From contig JAFGIA010000362.1 of NCBI GenBank assembly GCA_016929795.1, positions 1 through 8,919 of the forward strand: a stretch of 8,919 bases of DNA, given 5' to 3'. The first letter of the stretch is position 1, and every line of letters starts with the position of its first letter. The notes below the pieces were generated by a model. It was not told the origin of the DNA. It searched no databases and was given only the letters and a program-made list of their open reading frames with translations. This DNA comes from Anaerolineae bacterium. Its GTDB lineage: Bacteria; Chloroflexota; Anaerolineae; JAAYZQ01. This document shows, piece by piece, positions 5,951 to 8,919 of the stretch. A program made the position numbers and the translations under genes.

Positions 5951-8770
5951 TCATTCTACACGCTCCCAGCGCAGCGAGTCGATGGCGGCGGCCAGGGGGC
6001 GCCAATCGGCTGCAACCCGCAGCCAGCCGCCCTCCGGTCCGGCGACCTCGGCAGCCGTGCCCGGTGCGGCGCCCTTGACGCCGACGATCGCGTGCGACCA
6101 CCCTTCCGTGCCGCGCAGATCCTGCTGCGCGCCGATCGTGCCCAGCGCCGCGACCGCCTCGTCCGTCAGCCGCGCGCCGCCATCGCCCTGCACCGCGACG
6201 ACCACGATGCGGCCATTGGGGATAGCCCACAGGTACTCGGCCAGCGCCGCCGCCTGGGCCTCGCTGCCTGTGGGCGTCGTGTCAAAGCCCGCACGCTCCA
6301 CCAGCCGGCCGTTCCTGGCATCGACCAGCGCCACATTGTAGCCGGGGCTGTGCACCGAGCCATCCACCTCGTCCCCCGCCTCGCCCAGCGTAATGTAGGC
6401 GAACCCGGCCGCTCCTCCGCTGTTTACCTCGATCGGCACCGGCGCGCGCACGCCGGTAGAGCCGATCGCCCCGCTGGCAGCCAGCACGCGCCCAGGCATC
6501 TCCGTCTGGTCAAACTCCAGGCGCACGTCGTTCAGGCCCGCGCGCAGCGCCTCCTCCGGCACATCCCAGCGGTAGACGTTCCAGCCCGGCGCCACCCGCA
6601 CGCGCATCAAGCGCTCGCCGTTCACGATCAGGCGCGCTCCCTGCTCGGGCGCGCCCGGATAGTCAAAGGGCAACATGCCCACCCCCAACTGATAGTCAGA
6701 TCCGGGCGCCGACGGCAAGAAAAGCTGCGCTTCCTGCGCCACAGCCCACCGGGCCGTGGCACCCTGTACCACCTCGGCGCCGGCCCACCCCTCGCCCACC
6801 ACCATGTCCGCCAGCCGCTCTTCCGACCCGACATCGACGGCCAGTGCCTGTGGCCGCGCCGGCTGCGCCACCCGGTAGAGGAGCCAGCCGTCGCGGTCGT
6901 ACACCTTTTCCACCGGCAGCACCTCCTCGACGTAGGCCACCGCCTCGTCGCGCGTGTCGACATAGGGCGGCCTGCCGGGCACGCCGGGCGCGACGACCAC
7001 ATAGCGCACGTCATAGAACGAGACAAACTCGCCTGCGCCCTCACGGTCAGCCGCGCGCCGCTCCCCGTCAACCTCGCCGTAGGTCTGGATCGTGATCAGC
7101 GCATCGAGGATCGGCACCTGGCGAAAATAGTCAAACTTGTAAGGCGGATTGCGCGAGATGTTGCCCGACAGGAGCCGCTTCTGGTGGTACGTCTGATAAT
7201 ACTCGGTCAGCGTGCTCTCCGCCCCTTGCACGCCAAAGCTGTTGCGCCACCCCATCGGCAGTTGCAGGATAGCATAGTCATCAGGATCGGCCGCCATCTC
7301 GTCGTACACCTCGGGAATCCGGGCGTCCGTCAGCGGCAGCGGCACCGACCAATGCTCGAAAACGACAAAAAAAGCCAGGAATAAGCCCAGAGGGAGAGGG
7401 AGAAACGTGCGCACACGGCGAGCCAGCCCGCCTCTCCCTTGCCGCTTTTCACTGGCTACCTTCATGAACCAGTGCACCCCAAACCCGGCGAGCACGGCCA
7501 GCGCGAGCATCAACACCACACTGAACCGGTTGGGCACGCGGTTGGCCTTGATCACAGGCAGGTAGTGGAGCAGGATAAAGGGCAGCGGGACATTCACCTC
7601 CAGCCCGTCCAGGTTGAACAAAGAGCGCCCATTGATCTGGAGCAGCGGCCCCAGGCTAAACAGCGTAAACACGACGAACGACGTGATCCACGCCGCCAGC
7701 CGCCGCCTGTAGGCCACAGTGCCCACGACCGCCAGCGCCAGCCCGGCCCAGCCCAAAAAGACCGTGTTCACATCTCGAAAGCGAGCGGTCCCCTCGCGCG
7801 TCTCGCGCAGCGTCTCCACCCACTCCCCGCCGAGTGGGTGGAGCGGCGTCGGCGTGACCAGCCCGGCCAGGTCGACCGACAGCTTTTCCGCGTCGCCCCA
7901 GCCGGCCAGCTCGTACCCGGCGCTCATTTCGCGCAGGATCGGCACCGCCAGCGGCAGATAGAGCAGGACGGCGACCAACACGGCGACAGCCAGCCGCCCC
8001 ACAAGGGCGCGCCCACCCCCGGCCACCTCGCCCGGCTCGCGCCGCTGGCGGAGCAGGGCAAAGCCGACCAGGATCAGGCTCAGCAGCGCCAGAAAAACGC
8101 CCAAGATCATCTCGGCCAGCAGGGCGAGCACGAACAAGACCCCGGCAAGCAGCGCATTGCGCCACCCCGGCTCGCGCACCGTGCGCAGCAGGTAGAGGGC
8201 GTAGAGCGGGATCCACGCCGTGCTCCACATGTCATAGTGGCCCATGGCCGCGTACACCATCCGGTAGGAGCCAATGCCATAGATGAGGCCGGCCAGGAAA
8301 GCTGGAAAGAGGGAAACTAGGGAATTGGGGAACGCGCCTCCTTCCTGATACCTGATCCCTGTTTCCCGCAGTTGGTAGCCCACCAGCAGGAACGTGCCAT
8401 ACGCACTGACGACCGTGGTCAAGAGAAAGATCAGGTTGCTGATCGCCGGGAGGGGGAGGAACGGCTGGAGCGGGAGCGAGAGGAGCGCGTTGAACAGGTT
8501 GTAGGTGTAGAGGACGAGGCTGATGCCGAGCGGGTAGAAAATGTGGGTGGTATAGAGTGGGCTCTGCCCCAGGTTGAACACGCTGTAGCGAAACCACCAC
8601 GTGTTCCACACAAACGTATACTCGTCGAACGCCCAGGTATAGCTGCCCGGCACGTGGGTAAACAGGTGGCGCGCCAGCGGCCAGGTGGTGACCAGCGCCA
8701 GCATGGCATAGAGTGCGACGACTGCCAGGTGAGTTCGTCGGCGGTTTCGTACACTCGATACAGGTTCCAC
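5951..8770 (-). CDS. Large GT-C-like polytopic membrane protein with C-terminal ILEI/FAM3-like domain
   Basis: A 939-residue protein starting at GTG 8770. A basic N-terminus (RNRRRTH) precedes about ten or more membrane helices up to residue ~472. The first outer loop has FDEYTFVWNTWWFRYS (48-63), an acidic DE pair placed as in GT-C glycosyltransferases, then HIFYPLG (76-82) and GLIYGIGSYRMVYAAMGHYD (161-180). The outer part contains a mixed region (~480-640), a probable jelly-roll beta-sandwich (~655-760, with LIVNGERL and GLNDVRLEF), and an ILEI/FAM3-like domain (~779-905). A sugar-transfer or glycan-assembly role at the outer membrane face is inferred; the substrate is unknown. The start has only a weak ribosome site and lies 29 bp after the previous stop. 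Residues ~135-154 look like an inserted palindromic repeat. No precise family name can be given for the membrane half. Confidence 0.8.
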   Translation of the reverse strand: MEPVSSVRNRRRTHLAVVALYAMLALVTTWPLARHLFTHVPGSYTWAFDEYTFVWNTWWFRYSVFNLGQSPLYTTHIFYPLGISLVLYTYNLFNALLSLPLQPFLPLPAISNLIFLLTTVVSAYGTFLLVGYQLRETGIRYQEGGAFPNSLVSLFPAFLAGLIYGIGSYRMVYAAMGHYDMWSTAWIPLYALYLLRTVREPGWRNALLAGVLFVLALLAEMILGVFLALLSLILVGFALLRQRREPGEVAGGGRALVGRLAVAVLVAVLLYLPLAVPILREMSAGYELAGWGDAEKLSVDLAGLVTPTPLHPLGGEWVETLRETREGTARFRDVNTVFLGWAGLALAVVGTVAYRRRLAAWITSFVVFTLFSLGPLLQINGRSLFNLDGLEVNVPLPFILLHYLPVIKANRVPNRFSVVLMLALAVLAGFGVHWFMKVASEKRQGRGGLARRVRTFLPLPLGLFLAFFVVFEHWSVPLPLTDARIPEVYDEMAADPDDYAILQLPMGWRNSFGVQGAESTLTEYYQTYHQKRLLSGNISRNPPYKFDYFRQVPILDALITIQTYGEVDGERRAADREGAGEFVSFYDVRYVVVAPGVPGRPPYVDTRDEAVAYVEEVLPVEKVYDRDGWLLYRVAQPARPQALAVDVGSEERLADMVVGEGWAGAEVVQGATARWAVAQEAQLFLPSAPGSDYQLGVGMLPFDYPGAPEQGARLIVNGERLMRVRVAPGWNVYRWDVPEEALRAGLNDVRLEFDQTEMPGRVLAASGAIGSTGVRAPVPIEVNSGGAAGFAYITLGEAGDEVDGSVHSPGYNVALVDARNGRLVERAGFDTTPTGSEAQAAALAEYLWAIPNGRIVVVAVQGDGGARLTDEAVAALGTIGAQQDLRGTEGWSHAIVGVKGAAPGTAAEVAGPEGGWLRVAADWRPLAAAIDSLRWERVE
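5953..5982 (-). promoter_or_regulatory. Possible internal promoter for the receptor gene (TCGACT-N18-TAGAAT)
   Basis: On the minus strand TCGACT (5982-5977, four of six consensus bases), an 18-bp spacer and TAGAAT (5958-5953) overlap the stop codon of the 939-residue gene. The predicted start, near 5946, falls at the edge of the inverted repeat 5923-5947. The long spacer and weak -35 make it uncertain, but with the strong ribosome site it suggests the receptor and the DUF2723 gene can be transcribed apart from the upstream gene. Confidence 0.3.
6056..6436 (-). other. ILEI/FAM3-like domain-coding segment
   Basis: Residues ~779-905 of the 939-residue protein show the pattern of the ILEI (FAM3/PANDER, POMGnT1-stem) fold: an AYITLGEAG strand, the SPGYNVALVDARNGRLVE block, FDTTPTGSEAQAAALAEYL, IPNGRIVVVAVQGDGGARLT, then EAVAALGTIGA and WSHAIVGVKG. 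In POMGnT1 this stem domain binds carbohydrate (established knowledge); binding here is inference. Recognition is by memory of the pattern, not by a profile search. Confidence 0.7.
7391..7439. repeat. 9-bp inverted repeat AGGGAGAGG/CCTCTCCCT inside the GT-C-like gene
   Basis: AGGGAGAGG (7391-7399) and CCTCTCCCT (7431-7439) are exact reverse complements 31 bases apart. They encode a basic loop (about residues 444-461) between two membrane helices. The purine-rich, GGGA-based composition resembles the inserted repeat at 8311-8367, so it might be a worn copy of the same kind of element, though the long loop makes chance possible. Confidence 0.35.
8311..8367. repeat. Palindromic repeat element inserted in frame in the GT-C-like gene
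   Basis: The outer arms GGGAAAC-T-AGGGA (8311-8323) and TCCCT-GTTTCCC (8356-8367) pair over 12 bp with one bulged base; GGAA (8329-8332) and TTCC (8342-8345) pair further in, around CGCGCCTCC. Each arm is built of degenerate ~7-base units (CTGATAC, CTGATCC, CTGTTTCCC on one side; GGGAAACTA, GGGAATT, GGGGAA on the other). It encodes about RETGIRYQEGGAFPNSLVSL (135-154), a polar stretch between two membrane helices whose composition differs from its surroundings. It resembles short repeat families of cyanobacteria and Chloroflexota; absence in relatives was not checked. Confidence 0.55.
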
Positions 8771-8799
8771 GAGTTACACCACTTGTCTACTGAAAAGCT

Positions 8800-8919
8800 T
8801 CAAGCGCGTGCCCCGTCCTTGATCCCCACCACGTAGCGGTGGTGCGCCCACACGGCCTTCAGGCGCCACGGGATCGGCGCCCGGTCGAGCCAGGCGTAGC
8901 GCTTGACGCGGTCGTACAG
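8800..8919 (-). CDS. C-terminal 39 codons of an unrecognised gene (runs off the window)
   Basis: Reading leftward from the window edge, an open frame ends with TGA at 8802-8800. Its tail, including YDRVKRYAWLDRAP and WRLKAVWAHHRYVVGIKDGA, is basic and aromatic, with coding-like codon use matching the neighbouring genes. I do not recognise the family. Its stop is 29 bp before the start of the 939-residue gene on the same strand, which fits one operon. The position suggests a partner in the same envelope or glycan pathway, but only by neighbourhood. Confidence 0.65.
   Translation of the reverse strand: MYDRVKRYAWLDRAPIPWRLKAVWAHHRYVVGIKDGARA

Noticed and set aside
6438..6457. ACCGGCG/CGCCGGT inverted repeat with a 6-base loop just before the ILEI-like domain
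   Set aside because: Seven-base GC arms within GC-rich coding DNA are expected by chance at this length; nothing else marks the site.
8771..8799. Promoter for the 939-residue gene in the 29-bp gap (TTGAAG ... TGTAAC)
   Set aside because: The spacer would be 19 bp and the -10 box is poor; read-through from the upstream gene is the simpler explanation.
8827..8844. CACCAC/GTGGTG inverted repeat near the right edge
   Set aside because: It is explained by the codons for His-His-Arg-Tyr-Val-Val in the partial gene; arms are short and of low complexity.

Overview
The window looks like a piece of a high-GC bacterial chromosome, most likely from the Chloroflexota (Anaerolineae-like). The reason is the combination of GC-rich coding with strong G/C third positions, a DUF2723-type membrane glycosyltransferase carrying 'FVHLVD...VAQGD...YPTSVW' beta-sandwich domains, and a second very large polytopic protein ending in an ILEI/FAM3-like domain. 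Both architectures are typical of that phylum. This assignment is inference; no rRNA gene or other marker lies inside the window.

Region 1-525 has no credible protein gene. On the minus strand it carries at least four promoters close to the sigma70 consensus (-35 boxes TTGACA or TGGACA, spacers of 16-17 bp, -10 boxes TATAAT, TAGAAT, TATACT, TAGAAC). All point leftward out of the window. They are followed by a boxA-like CTTAACAA element, and between the second and third lies a GC-rich pair of hairpins, one of them with a GAGA tetraloop only on the minus strand. The best reading is the leader of an rRNA (or other stable RNA) operon whose 16S gene would begin just left of base 1. A divergent promoter with an extended -10 (472-500) drives the plus-strand gene.

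Region 526-1938 (+) encodes a membrane-anchored protein made of TPR repeats. It converges, across about 70 bp without a clear terminator, on a leftward gene set covering 8919-2009 (-). In order of transcription this set holds: the last 39 codons of an unrecognised gene; a 939-residue GT-C-like polytopic membrane protein with a long outer part ending in an ILEI/FAM3-like carbohydrate-binding-type domain; a methyl-accepting-chemotaxis-type receptor with six membrane helices and no outer sensor domain; and a DUF2723 (TMEM260/GT117-like) O-mannosyltransferase-type protein with two tandem beta-sandwich domains. The gaps are 29, 74 and 7 bp, so they may be one operon, although a possible internal promoter precedes the receptor gene.

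Taken together the window suggests a cell-surface glycosylation or glycan-assembly locus (two multi-pass glycosyltransferase-like proteins) with an embedded transmembrane signalling receptor, next to a stable-RNA promoter array. Other notable items are an imperfect palindromic repeat inserted in frame inside the 939-residue gene (8311-8367) and two unusually perfect inverted repeats inside the DUF2723 gene.
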